Source: Stigmatella aurantiaca (lineage in GTDB: Bacteria; Myxococcota; Myxococcia; Myxococcales; Myxococcaceae). From it: a stretch of DNA of 64,000 nt. The notes beneath the pieces were generated by a model. The model worked only from the letters and a program-made list of their open reading frames with translations, was not told the origin of the DNA and did no database searches. This document shows, one piece after another, positions 34,360 through 43,131 of the stretch. The DNA is taken from NCBI RefSeq assembly GCF_900109545.1, contig NZ_FOAP01000033.1:1-64000 (forward strand). Direction: 5' to 3'. Position numbers and translations under genes: made by a program. Within the stretch, counting starts at the first letter, position 1. Each line of letters opens with the position of its first letter.

Positions 34360-37044
34360 TCACCCGCATATCAGCGAGGTCACGAAGTCTGCGTAGTCCG
34401 GCTGCTGCGTCTTGAAAAACGCCTGGTGGTACTCCCGAAGAGCCTGCGCGCGGTGTTCACCGCGAAGGGTCGCGAGTTCCTTACGGACCTCCGCAAGAGG
34501 AGGCAGCGCCGCCAGCTCATCATCCGCGACAGGCTGGGGTATGTTGCCGCCGTTGGCCGCCGCCGCCCGCATCAGGGACTCGGCAAGGCTGTGGGGGACG
34601 TCCGTCATCTCGGGGAAGCGATCCTTCGCGGCCAGGACTCCCGCGACGAAGCGGGCAATGGCTTGTTCGTCGGGGCTCGAGCCCAGCAACATCATGCCCA
34701 TCTGCCGCCAGATGGCTCCGACCGCCTCGTAGTCCCGCCGACTCACATCGACGGACTGCCCATTCAGTGGAAGCAGGACCTTGCTCGCTCGTTCCGGGCT
34801 GTTGAGCCAGCGCGCTCGGGCGAGCAGCGGCGACTCCACCTTTCCAGCGGCTCCGTCCGGCTCCACCGCGCCGGCCAGCCGCCGCAAGTCTCCCTTGTCG
34901 GCTCCGATGACGCTGAAGTACTGCGTGGTCCTCGGCGCTTCCCGGACCGCAGCCACGAAGGCACGCACCACCGCTTCGGGAACCGAGATGCCGTCGACCT
35001 CGAGCTCTTCCGAGAGCGTGTTGGCGTGGGACTCGTGGAGCACCCGCGCCACGAACGCCCCACAGTTCTCGAGATTATCCTCGAAGACCGGAAGCGCCCG
35101 CGGCGCGCTGGCGTCGCCTGACTGCCACCAGCCGACGAGCCTCAGGGCGCTCGAGTCCACATCGCTCCCGCGCGACGCGAGTGCCCGCAGGGCTGCGATG
35201 AGCTCCTGCATCCGCTGCTCCGTGGGGCGCTCATCGACGGTGCCACTTTCGCCTCTCTTCTCATCCACTGACTCCACCAGCTCATCGGTTCCCTCTCCGG
35301 TGATCGCCGCGAGAGCGCTTCGTTCGGAGCTGAAGGACGAGGTGAGCTGGTCCTGAACGAGTCCCCGCACGTTGTCGTAGAAGGCAACCACATTGCAGTC
35401 GGCTGTTCCCCCGAGCGCAGGGCCGCGCAGGCCGCGTCCCACCATCTGCTGGAACAGGATGCGGCTCATGGTGGGCCGGGCGAGGAACACCGTCTGGACA
35501 CCAGGCAGGTCGGTGCCCTCGGTGAACAGCCCCACATTCACGAGCACCGGGAGGCTTCTAGCCTTGAAGCGCTCGACGACGGCGAGGCGCTCCTCACGGG
35601 GTGCGCTGCAATCCAGACTCTCTGCTTCGAGCCCGGCGTTGCGGATGCGCTCCACGAGCTCCCGCGCGTGATTGATCGTCGCCGCGAAGATGAGGGTCTG
35701 TCCCCATTTCGCCGCATCCTTCACGACTTTCGAGACAATCAGGGCGTTGCGCGTCTCGTCTTCCGCGATCCTCTTCACGAGCGAAGGCGGAAGGTCCTTG
35801 AACTTCGCGAACAGCCGCTGCTCCTCGCTGCTGGCCTCGAACGTCTCGTTCGTGGGAACCGTCACTACCCGGGGGTGGGCGAGGATGCCGCGCTCCATCA
35901 GCGGAAGCAGGGGCTCTTCGTGGATGATGTCGCCGAACAGCTTCCACAGCTGCCCGACTTCGCCCTCCGCGGTGCGTGTCGGCGTCGCGGACAGGCCCAG
36001 CAGCTTCTCCCCGTCGATTACACGCCCGAGATCCTGGAGGAGCTGCTTCCAGGACCGGGCCACGGCGTGGTGGCACTCGTCGACGATGATGAGCGCGAAC
36101 GACTCATGGATGGCGATCAGCTTGTCGACGTTTCCCTCTCGGGTCAGCGTGGGGATGGAGGCGACGACCACCTCCGCGGGTTCTTCGAACTTCCTCTGCC
36201 CCGCCTCGAACCGGCCGATCCGGAAGTTCGTCGGGGCCACGTGTCCATTCTGGAGGAACGCGGCTACCGCCTGGTTCACCAGCTCGTGCCGGTGGGCAAG
36301 CCAGAGAACCCTGCCGCCCTCCGCGAGCACGGACTCCAGGGCGAAGTGGACGGCCGTGCGTGTCTTGCCCGCCCCCGTCGGAAGGCAGAGCACCCCCTTG
36401 TCGTTGGCGCTTTGCCACCATTCGACCAATGCGTCGACACTCCGCCGCTGGTGCTCGAACAATGAGCCGCTCGTCCGCGTCATCCCGTCCGGCAGCTCCC
36501 GGTCGGGACCCGCTTCGAAGGAGAGCGCGTGCAGCCACTCTGGCTCGCTCCCGATGTCCTCTTCGAACTCCAGCTCGCCTCCCTGAGGGTCATCGCCACC
36601 GGATGTTTGACCTGCGCCATTCTCGTCGGGGTCTTCGTACTCGGACTCCTCGAAGTACTTGCGCCACTTCTTGGAACGACAGAGCACGTCCAGGTCGGAC
36701 TGCTCCTCGGCACCGGCAATCTCCATCAGCAGTTCGCGGGCCAGGTCCGCGCTCAACGAGTGGACGGCTCCCGAGGACGAATAGATCCATTCCTCACCGT
36801 AGAAATCCGTCGACCTCAGGAGATCGAGGGCCTCGGCGCGCGTCAGTGCGGCGCAGATGAGCTTCGCGGCACCCGTGCGGCCAAACGCAATCCCCTCGTC
36901 ATCCGACCGGTTCGCCAGCGAGAGCGAGATTCGGGTGATGAGCTCCTTCTTCGACAGGTTACCCGGGTCGATATCGAACCGTACGGCGATCTGGGCGATG
37001 CGCGCCTTGGAAAGAGGCTGAAGCAGTTGCTTGCTGGTGAGCAT
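34360..37044 (-). CDS. DECH-box SF2 helicase with N-terminal SAP-like domain
   Basis: An 894-residue protein. ATG 37044 is preferred to TTG 37059 because GAGGA lies 6 nt upstream. Residues about 5-45 look like a SAP-type DNA-binding helix pair (SKARIAQIAVRFDIDPGNLS). An acidic linker follows, then a helicase core: motif I LPTGAGKTRT (Lys about 226), motif II LIIVDECHHA (about 322), LLGLSATPTR, LVNVGLFTEGTDLPG and motif VI QMVGRGLRGP. The last 330 residues match nothing I know. It is the second gene after the RecD-like helicase-nuclease, with 21 bp between them, so the two are probably one system. The core resembles restriction-type and SSL2/RadD helicases. Confidence 0.8.
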   Translation of the reverse strand: MLTSKQLLQPLSKARIAQIAVRFDIDPGNLSKKELITRISLSLANRSDDEGIAFGRTGAAKLICAALTRAEALDLLRSTDFYGEEWIYSSSGAVHSLSADLARELLMEIAGAEEQSDLDVLCRSKKWRKYFEESEYEDPDENGAGQTSGGDDPQGGELEFEEDIGSEPEWLHALSFEAGPDRELPDGMTRTSGSLFEHQRRSVDALVEWWQSANDKGVLCLPTGAGKTRTAVHFALESVLAEGGRVLWLAHRHELVNQAVAAFLQNGHVAPTNFRIGRFEAGQRKFEEPAEVVVASIPTLTREGNVDKLIAIHESFALIIVDECHHAVARSWKQLLQDLGRVIDGEKLLGLSATPTRTAEGEVGQLWKLFGDIIHEEPLLPLMERGILAHPRVVTVPTNETFEASSEEQRLFAKFKDLPPSLVKRIAEDETRNALIVSKVVKDAAKWGQTLIFAATINHARELVERIRNAGLEAESLDCSAPREERLAVVERFKARSLPVLVNVGLFTEGTDLPGVQTVFLARPTMSRILFQQMVGRGLRGPALGGTADCNVVAFYDNVRGLVQDQLTSSFSSERSALAAITGEGTDELVESVDEKRGESGTVDERPTEQRMQELIAALRALASRGSDVDSSALRLVGWWQSGDASAPRALPVFEDNLENCGAFVARVLHESHANTLSEELEVDGISVPEAVVRAFVAAVREAPRTTQYFSVIGADKGDLRRLAGAVEPDGAAGKVESPLLARARWLNSPERASKVLLPLNGQSVDVSRRDYEAVGAIWRQMGMMLLGSSPDEQAIARFVAGVLAAKDRFPEMTDVPHSLAESLMRAAAANGGNIPQPVADDELAALPPLAEVRKELATLRGEHRAQALREYHQAFFKTQQPDYADFVTSLICG

Positions 37045-37065
37045 GGAGTCCTCGGTCAAATCGTT

Positions 37066-40000
37066 TCAGAGAAGCTTGCGGATGCGCTCGGCCACGTCCT
37101 CGAGCTGCTGGGCATCGAGACGCCCGCCCTGCTCGTCGCGCGTGATGAAGAGCGTCTGGTCCTCGATGAATCCGTTCTTCGCGTACCACTGCCGCTTCCA
37201 GTTCCACGACTGGCTGTACGCGGCGATGTCGAGCATGCCGAGGTGCTCCCAGATGATGAGGTCCCCAGCAGCATCCACGAAGGTGAAGTCCGGCCGCAGT
37301 CGGCCGGGCTCCGTCGCCCCCTCCAGGACCCGCTCGTACTCGTACGCGATGTCCTTCGAGTGCAGCAGGTTCGCGATGACGAGCTCGGACTTGCTTCGGA
37401 CCATGTGGCCCTTCAGCGTTCGGTGGATGAGGTGCTCTGCGTAGGGCGTCTCCTCGAACCGCTCGCGCACGGCGCCCAGGAACAGGTTTGAGTTCCGGCG
37501 TGCCGTCTCGGAGCGCTCGGGACGGGAGAGGTCGTAGAGCGCCGACGTATCTCCCGCCTCGAGAAGCAGGACCATCCGCTTCTTCGAGCGCGTGAGCATC
37601 GTGTAGAGCAGTTCCCGGGAGAGCAGTCGGCAGTGCTTGGGGAGGATGGCAAAGACGACGTTGAACTCACTCCCCTGGGACTTGTGGACCGTCAGCGCGT
37701 AGGCTAGCTGCAGCGGCCCCGAACCCTCGCTGAAGTCCCTGCTGCCGTACCCGACCGTCACGTTGGGGCGTCCCGCGAACGCGACATTCATCCAGCCGTT
37801 GCGCGTGTTCGCCGCGATGCCGATTTCACCGTTCGCGATGTACAGCTCGACCTGGGACTTCTCGGAGTAGTCATACCCATCGCGGGTTTGGTTACGGACC
37901 TGGAGCACCTTGTCACGGAGTACGATTTCCTCGTCGCCGAGCTTCAAGCCTCGGCGGCTCCGTGCCTGCTCGACCTCCGCCTTCCGGAACGTCTTCTGCA
38001 CCCACCGGTTGAGCTCATGGACGCCGTGGGGCTGCATCCGGACGGGGGAGAGGAGCTGGAAGCGCTCCGACCCGCTCGGGTCCTCGTACGGAATCCAGTT
38101 GTTCTCGTTGAAGCCGAGCGCCCGGTTGAAGCCGGCGACGTCATTGGCGTCCTTGATGCCGAGGTGCTTCTGGAACTGCTCCAACAGTCGCTGGTGGAGC
38201 TCGTCCGTCGTCTTCCAGAAGCAGATTTCGAGGTCGTTGAAGGGCCTGCCCAGCTCAAGGTCACTGAGCACGCGGTCGGAGTCGACTGGCTGCGCCTCGT
38301 GCGTGAACCAGGACGCGAGCCGCAGGGTATCGGAGGGAGCCCCCGCCTGGGCGCGCACCTCGATGGTGAGCCGGCCCAGCGCTCCGGCGATCTTCCGGAC
38401 GTCTTCCTTGTCGCTCGTGGCGCACTCGTCGATGAACCCGACGAAGTCGGCGAACGGGCGGCCCACGCCGATGGGCGGTAGCTGATTCGGGTCGCCCACG
38501 AGGATGAGGCGCTGGACGTGGCTCAGGTCCAGCGCATCGAGCAGTGCGTACAGGTCATCGAGCGTCAGCATCGAGCATTCGTCGATGACCACCGTCTTCT
38601 CCCGCCGATGCTTTTCGGTTCCCGACGTCCGCGGCTTCTGCCGGAGGGCGTCGTACCGCTTCAGGCGATAGAGGAACTGGGCCACCGTCGCGGCGCCTTC
38701 GTCGTCCCCTCTGTTGGCCGCGTTCGAGAGCCGGACGCGCGCCTTGCCCGTGGGGGCAAGGAGGAGGATGCCGTCCTGGTTGAGCTTCTTCGACCTCAGG
38801 AGCGCCCCGAGCACGGAGGTCTTGCCCGTGCCCGCGCGGCCCGCTAGCACCGACAGCTTCCGGGTGGTCACCTTCTCCAGAGCCGCAGCCTGCTCGGTGA
38901 GCGCGAGCTGGTGCCGCTCGTTGCGTGGATCGACACGGCCCCCGGCCTCGCCAATAGCCTCGACGATGAGCGCGCGCCAGTCCTCGCCCAAGGAGGGAAG
39001 CGAGCGCTCTGCCCGGGCAGCCAGGATCTTGCGAGCGCCGTCCTCCCACTTGCGGACCTGAGTCAGTTGGAGCGCAGGGACGTGGAGCGCTTCGGCCTCA
39101 CCGGAGGCCTTCCGGACCATCGCGTTGACGAGTTCGACCGTCCCCGACAACAGCGTGCCGTGCGCCCGGAGCCAGTCGGACGTCACCTGGATGGGAACCG
39201 CCATGTCCAGGCGCGGAAGGCGCTCCAGCATCTCGGCGGTACTGACCAGCGAGTCGCCCTGCTCGGAGGCTTGGCGCAGCACCGCGACCAAGCCTGCGCG
39301 AACGCGCCGCTTGTCGGACGGCGTCTCCACGCCCGACGGCGTGGGCAGGGGATGCTGGCGAGCGAGGCTGTCTTCCGGGAGCAGCCCCCGGTCAATCGTT
39401 CCAATCGATATCTGGGGCTGGTCCGAGCCCCCGACATCCAGCTCACAGAGAAGGTAGGGGTTCTCGAACAGTTGCTTGTCCGGGATGGTGCGCTCGAGCA
39501 GCTTCCGGCGGCTCTCCGGCTCGAACCACCGCTGTGCCTGCTCGGGCTCGAGGTCGAACCGGGACAGGAGCTTGAGCAGAGCGAAGCGCTCCGTGTTGCC
39601 AGATACCTCCGTCCAGATTTCGCGGAGCTCCTTGATGTCGGACGCGTACTCCGGGCGCGGGGGCTTGCGCTTGCCGCGGAAGAGCGCATCCGCCAGCGGC
39701 CACGGGTCCTCGCCGGGCTTCAGCATCCCGCTCGTCACGAGTTCCAGGGCGAGCGCGCTCCCCAGCCGGAAGCCAAGCGCCTCCAGGGCGGCCCCGAACC
39801 CGGGGAACGCGCCGCGGTCCTTCCACGCGGCGGCAATCTGAGCATTGAGCCAGCTCTCCCGCCGCTCCCAGGGGCCGCTCGCGATGCCATGCGCGCGGAT
39901 GCGCTGAACGGACGCGACAGCCTTGCCCAGGATGGAGATGACGATGTCCGGCCGGGTGTGCTCGGCGGCATAGGAGAAGTCCCCGGCGTCGGAGGCATCC

Positions 40001-40785
40001 GGGGCGACGGCGATTTCATGGAGGAGTTCGAGCCGACGGCGGTCCTCGTCGGGGTCACCGGTTGGCGCGAGGTAGTCGTGGTAGGGGAAGAGGAACCCCT
40101 CGTCGCCATCCTCGCGAATCGAGTGGCGAATCACCCGGTCCCACATCGCGTACGTCTTCTCGGGAATGCTGCTGTCGTAGTGCCGCGCGCGATCGACTCC
40201 CGCGACGTGCCCGATGGCGACGATGAGCCGGGGATGGACGTCGCCGAGCGGGTGCCCCTCCTTGCAGTACAGGAACAGCAGCGAGCGCCGGGCTGTGAGC
40301 GGCTCGAAGAACCGCCGGACGAGCCATTCCTGTCGCTCACGGCCGAAGACCCAGGGGCTGGGGAAGGGGGGATCGACATCCTCGGGGGCCTGCTCCGGCG
40401 AGCGGCTCTCGAGCCACTCCTGGTTGCGCCGCAGCATCCAGCGGAACGGCACCGCGAACGTTGAGTAGGTGGGAACCTGGAGCGTCGTCGGGAGCAGGTG
40501 CCCGTGCGTCTCCACGGTGTGGCGGTTCTTCTTGTAGGGGTGCGTGAACCGCCGCGACCACTCGCGCTGGGACATGAATCCACCGCCTTCGGCGATGCAC
40601 GGCGGAAGGTGCTCGGGCGCCAGGTTTGCCCAGGCGCGCCCGGCGATGACCATCTCCGCGGTGTCGTTCTTGTCCTTGCGAACCCGCTCAAGGGCCGTGC
40701 AGAAGGCGTTCTCACCTGGCCGATTGCAGACGGTGCCGTTCCAGCGTCCGTCGTGCCATGCCACGCGTGCAGTCAGGTGGATCAT
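37066..40785 (-). CDS. RecD-like SF1 helicase fused to C-terminal PD-(D/E)XK-type nuclease
   Basis: A 1239-residue protein starting MIHLTARVAWHDGRWNGTVC. The N-terminus has WHDxxWNGxVCxxPxxNxxC, then about 550 residues of unknown nature. The helicase core includes Walker A LAGRAGTGKTSVL (about 645), Walker B VVIDECSML, GDPNQLPPIGVG, and YALTVHKSQGSEFNVVF with LLYTMLTRSKKR near the end. The last 130 residues look like a nuclease: RSKSELVIANLL, RLRPDFTFVD, IIWEHLGML (E about 1178) and WKRQWYAKNGF. The D-(x)n-E pattern is kept, with His rather than Lys after Glu, as in some Vsr/DUF559-like variants. A DNA-processing defence role is inferred from context and architecture. Confidence 0.75.
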   Translation of the reverse strand: MIHLTARVAWHDGRWNGTVCNRPGENAFCTALERVRKDKNDTAEMVIAGRAWANLAPEHLPPCIAEGGGFMSQREWSRRFTHPYKKNRHTVETHGHLLPTTLQVPTYSTFAVPFRWMLRRNQEWLESRSPEQAPEDVDPPFPSPWVFGRERQEWLVRRFFEPLTARRSLLFLYCKEGHPLGDVHPRLIVAIGHVAGVDRARHYDSSIPEKTYAMWDRVIRHSIREDGDEGFLFPYHDYLAPTGDPDEDRRRLELLHEIAVAPDASDAGDFSYAAEHTRPDIVISILGKAVASVQRIRAHGIASGPWERRESWLNAQIAAAWKDRGAFPGFGAALEALGFRLGSALALELVTSGMLKPGEDPWPLADALFRGKRKPPRPEYASDIKELREIWTEVSGNTERFALLKLLSRFDLEPEQAQRWFEPESRRKLLERTIPDKQLFENPYLLCELDVGGSDQPQISIGTIDRGLLPEDSLARQHPLPTPSGVETPSDKRRVRAGLVAVLRQASEQGDSLVSTAEMLERLPRLDMAVPIQVTSDWLRAHGTLLSGTVELVNAMVRKASGEAEALHVPALQLTQVRKWEDGARKILAARAERSLPSLGEDWRALIVEAIGEAGGRVDPRNERHQLALTEQAAALEKVTTRKLSVLAGRAGTGKTSVLGALLRSKKLNQDGILLLAPTGKARVRLSNAANRGDDEGAATVAQFLYRLKRYDALRQKPRTSGTEKHRREKTVVIDECSMLTLDDLYALLDALDLSHVQRLILVGDPNQLPPIGVGRPFADFVGFIDECATSDKEDVRKIAGALGRLTIEVRAQAGAPSDTLRLASWFTHEAQPVDSDRVLSDLELGRPFNDLEICFWKTTDELHQRLLEQFQKHLGIKDANDVAGFNRALGFNENNWIPYEDPSGSERFQLLSPVRMQPHGVHELNRWVQKTFRKAEVEQARSRRGLKLGDEEIVLRDKVLQVRNQTRDGYDYSEKSQVELYIANGEIGIAANTRNGWMNVAFAGRPNVTVGYGSRDFSEGSGPLQLAYALTVHKSQGSEFNVVFAILPKHCRLLSRELLYTMLTRSKKRMVLLLEAGDTSALYDLSRPERSETARRNSNLFLGAVRERFEETPYAEHLIHRTLKGHMVRSKSELVIANLLHSKDIAYEYERVLEGATEPGRLRPDFTFVDAAGDLIIWEHLGMLDIAAYSQSWNWKRQWYAKNGFIEDQTLFITRDEQGGRLDAQQLEDVAERIRKLL

Positions 40786-40925
40786 CTCGCCGCCCCTCGA
40801 GGTGTTTGCATCGTGCCGCCGCCAGGGCGCACGGCCAGTACGTATATCGCTTTCGGCCAGGCTGGCGGACGAGGTCCATCCTCCAGGACGGAGGGAGCAG
40901 GGGCGTGGGCTTCTGGCCGCCGCTA

Positions 40926-41099
40926 CTACTTGAGGCTCAACACTCGCTCCAGGGCCTCAGGCATTACACGCACCGTGTTGGAGAGCCGTACATGGGGCAA
41001 CTCGCCCCGCTCGCACATCCGGTACACCGTGGCCCGGCACACACCCAGTCGTTCTGCGACCTCCCGGACGGTCAGCAGCCGGCCGGAACCCGCGACCAC
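40926..41099 (-). CDS. Excisionase/AlpA-like small HTH protein
   Basis: About 57 residues if GTG 41099 is the start; the frame is open up to 41267, inside the tRNA remnant, so the true start is uncertain. The sequence LTVREVAERLGVCRATVYRM then GELPHVRLSNTVRV is a MerR-type winged HTH of the helix_turn_helix_17/excisionase class. It ends at TAG 40926-40928. Its position about 200 bp inside the attachment site fits a recombination directionality factor or element regulator. No integrase partner is present in the window. Confidence 0.65.
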   Translation of the reverse strand: MVAGSGRLLTVREVAERLGVCRATVYRMCERGELPHVRLSNTVRVMPEALERVLSLK

Positions 41100-41121
41100 C
41101 GGTACCACCGGGGCAGGACCC

Positions 41122-41141
41122 AGCAGCAAACTAGCAGCAAA
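41122..41141. repeat. Tandem AGCAGCAAA direct repeats near the attachment site
   Basis: Two identical 9-mers, 41122-41130 and 41133-41141, have starts 11 bp apart, about one helical turn. They lie between the excisionase-like gene and the tRNA remnant, where arm-type integrase or Xis sites are expected. Function is inferred from position only. Confidence 0.35.
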
Positions 41142-41256
41142 AATCTTGGGGTCCTGGGGTACTGGATGGGATGGCTGGACAACCCCGGGCGAAAAAACCG
41201 AGTGTTTACGATGGGTTGTGAAGGGTTGGTAACCGCTGGACGGCCCCCGGGGTTCC

Positions 41257-41301
41257 TTGGGGTGCAAGTGGTCGCAGGTTCAAATCCTGTCGCCCCGACC
41301 A
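41257..41301 (+). tRNA. 3' fragment of a tRNA-Pro(GGG) gene; attR-type attachment site
   Basis: The sequence reads as tRNA positions 32-76: loop TTGGGGT with anticodon GGG, stem GCAAG, variable TGGTC, T stem-loop GCAGG-TTCAAAT-CCTGT, acceptor CGCCCCG, discriminator A and encoded CCA. The expected acceptor 5' strand (about CGGGGCG) and D-arm are absent upstream, so the gene is not intact. A crossover in the anticodon loop with duplication of the 3' half is typical of tRNA-targeting tyrosine integrases. It is followed at once by an intrinsic terminator. Confidence 0.75.
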
Positions 41302-41306
41302 TCGAA

Positions 41307-41355
41307 GGCCCTGGAGTTTCCGGAGAAATCCGGTGACTCCAGGGCCTTTGTTTTT
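41307..41355 (+). terminator. Rho-independent terminator of the tRNA-Pro gene
   Basis: A perfect 11-bp stem, GGCCCTGGAGT (41307-41317) with ACTCCAGGGCC (41336-41346), contains a small inner CCGGA/TCCGG hairpin and is followed by TTTGTTTTT. It sits 5 nt after the CCA end, marking the original tRNA transcription unit. Confidence 0.88.
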
Positions 41356-41398
41356 CCCGCGTCGCGCAAACCAGCGAATCCCGTAAGCTACGGCGGCC

Positions 41399-41425
41399 GT
41401 GAAGAACTCATGTAGAGTCCTTCAC
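41399..41425. promoter_or_regulatory. 27-bp inverted repeat upstream of the ABC exporter
   Basis: The arms GTGAAGAACTC and GAGTCCTTCAC pair at 10 of 11 positions around ATGTA. It ends 47 bp before the exporter start, and no T run follows. A repressor/activator operator or promoter-associated dyad is plausible. Confidence 0.45.
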
Positions 41426-41472
41426 GAGTCCGGCGCAGGCTCCCGCTTTCGCGGATTGCCGGTCCTGTCGCC

Positions 41473-43131
41473 ATGAAATCGCTCGTCCTCCTGTTCAGGA
41501 CGTCTCCCACGTCCATCATCTTGGTTACGCTCTGCGGGCTCCTTTCGGGCGCTAGCAGCGCGGGGCTCATCGCGCTCATCAATCAGGCGCTCGCGTCACA
41601 GTTCTCGGTGGGGCCCCGTGTGGCCCTCGGCTTCGCGGGGCTCGCGGTGCTGACGCTGCTGCTGCGGTTCGGGACCCAGGCGCTGATCAACAGGCTCAAT
41701 GGGGATGCGCTCTTCGAGATGCGCATGAAACTGTGCCGGCAGATCGTCGCCACCCCCCTGCGACGCCTGGAGGAGCACGGAATCCCCAGCGTGATGGCGG
41801 TGCTCACCGAGGACCTTTTCGTCATTGGCGCCGCGCTTGGGGTGCTGCCGCGCTTTCTCTCCAACATCGCCATCGCCCTGAGCTGCTTCGTCTATCTCGC
41901 GTGGCTGTCGTGGCCGATGCTCCTCGGCCTTTTGGGCATCATTGCCCTGAGCGCCGTGGGCTTCCGGCTTCTTTCCCGTGGCGCGTCCCTCGACCTCCAG
42001 CGCCAGCGGGAACACCAGGGGACCCTCTACCGGCAGCTTCGCGGCCTCACCGAGGGCATCAAGGAACTCAAGCTCCACCATGACCGGCGCGCGGCCTTCC
42101 TCACCGAGGAGGTCGAGTCCACCGCGTGGCGCGTGCGCACCCTCCAGATCCGCATCGGTGACGTCTTCGCGGTGACCGGCAGCCTGGGCATGCTCCTGTC
42201 GTTCGCGTTCCTGGGCACGCTCATCTTCGTGCTGCCCGGGCTCGGCTGGGTGGAGACCCCAGCGCTCGTGGGGTACTGCATCGCCGCGCTCTACCTCCAG
42301 CAGCCCCTCCAGGCCGTCATGGAGGCGCTGCCCATCCTGAGCCGCGGTGACATTTCGTTGATGAAGATCCAGGAACTGGGCCTCACCCTAAGCTCCTCCA
42401 TCACCGCCGCGAAGGAGAACCCAGAAGCCCGCCCCCTCATTCGTGACTCGTTCCAGACCGTCGAACTCGCCGGCGTCACCCACACCTATTACCGGGAACA
42501 GTCCGACGGGCACTTCATCGTGGGGCCCATCCACCTGCGGCTGCACCCCGGCGAGCTGGTTTTCCTCGTGGGCGGCAACGGCAGTGGGAAGACCACGCTG
42601 GCCAAGCTGCTCACGGGGCTCTACCAGCCAGAGGAAGGGCAGATCCTCATGGACGGACAGCCCGTCACCGCGGCGACACAGGAGTCCTACCGGCAGCTCT
42701 TCTCCGCTGTCTTCGCGGACTTCTACCTCTTCGAGCGCTTGCTGGGACTCGTTGGGGAGCAGACCACCTCTCAGGTGCAGAGCTACCTGTCGCTGCTCCA
42801 GCTCTCACGGAAGGTCCGCATGGAGTCCGGTGTGCTCTCCACCACCGAGCTGTCCCAGGGCCAACGCAAGCGCCTGGCGCTCCTCACAGCCTACCTGGAG
42901 GACCGCCCCATCTACCTCTTCGACGAGTGGGCGGCGGATCAGGACCCGGCGTTCAAGGACGTTTTCTATACGAAGCTCCTTCCCGAGCTGAAGCGCAAGG
43001 GCAAGGCGGTCATCGTCATCTCCCACGACGACAAGTACTTCCATGTTGCCGACCGCATCCTCCGCCTTGATGCCGGGCAGCTCGTGCCTTCCGCCGAGCT
43101 ACCCTTGGCCGTGAAGGAGCGTGCCTCCTGA
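41473..43131 (+). CDS. Cyclic-peptide/siderophore-type ABC exporter (SyrD/PvdE-like)
   Basis: A 552-residue half-transporter. About residues 1-310 are the membrane domain, with hydrophobic helices such as SIILVTLCGLLSGASSAGLI and FLSNIAIALSCFVYLAWLSW. The ATPase domain has Walker A VGGNGSGKTTLAK (about 367), signature ELSQGQRKRLA (about 459), Walker B PIYLFDEWAAD and H-loop VIVISHDD. The DEW form and overall layout match the cyclic-peptide exporter family linked to NRPS lipopeptides and pyoverdine. It presumably exports the product of the downstream NRPS. Its 3' end overlaps the convergent glycosyltransferase gene by 33 bp. Confidence 0.85.
   Translation: MKSLVLLFRTSPTSIILVTLCGLLSGASSAGLIALINQALASQFSVGPRVALGFAGLAVLTLLLRFGTQALINRLNGDALFEMRMKLCRQIVATPLRRLEEHGIPSVMAVLTEDLFVIGAALGVLPRFLSNIAIALSCFVYLAWLSWPMLLGLLGIIALSAVGFRLLSRGASLDLQRQREHQGTLYRQLRGLTEGIKELKLHHDRRAAFLTEEVESTAWRVRTLQIRIGDVFAVTGSLGMLLSFAFLGTLIFVLPGLGWVETPALVGYCIAALYLQQPLQAVMEALPILSRGDISLMKIQELGLTLSSSITAAKENPEARPLIRDSFQTVELAGVTHTYYREQSDGHFIVGPIHLRLHPGELVFLVGGNGSGKTTLAKLLTGLYQPEEGQILMDGQPVTAATQESYRQLFSAVFADFYLFERLLGLVGEQTTSQVQSYLSLLQLSRKVRMESGVLSTTELSQGQRKRLALLTAYLEDRPIYLFDEWAADQDPAFKDVFYTKLLPELKRKGKAVIVISHDDKYFHVADRILRLDAGQLVPSAELPLAVKERAS

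Larger units (their letters stand above)
1..41301. mobile_element. Putative tRNA-Pro-integrated defence/toxin genomic island (left end outside window)
   Basis: The right boundary is a 3' tRNA-Pro fragment at 41257-41301, followed directly by a strong tRNA-type terminator. An excisionase-like HTH gene lies just inside it. The interior holds phage/plasmid-type genes (DUF932, DUF5131), a sit-like toxin cassette, a dual-CHAT/MBL operon, BREX type 2 and a helicase/nuclease pair, which is typical defence-island content. DNA to the right is a natural-product locus of different character. No integrase gene and no second tRNA-Pro copy is seen in the window, so the left end and integrase are inferred to lie further left or to be lost. 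Whether everything from position 1 belongs to one element is inference. Confidence 0.5.

Noticed and set aside
37045-37059. TTG 37059 as the start of the DECH-box helicase
   Set aside because: ATG 37044 has a GAGGA ribosome binding site at proper spacing; the TTG has none as good.
38911-40464. A 517-codon plus-strand frame
   Set aside because: Antisense to the RecD-like helicase-nuclease gene, with no recognisable protein features.
41225-41301. An intact tRNA-Pro
   Set aside because: Counting 77 nt back from CCA gives no acceptor 5' strand pairing with CGCCCCG and no D-arm. Only the 3' part is present.
41072-41302. A short minus-strand frame beginning MVGATGFEPATT
   Set aside because: ATGFEPAT is the well-known artefact of translating the complement of a tRNA 3' end. 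It supports the tRNA remnant rather than a gene.
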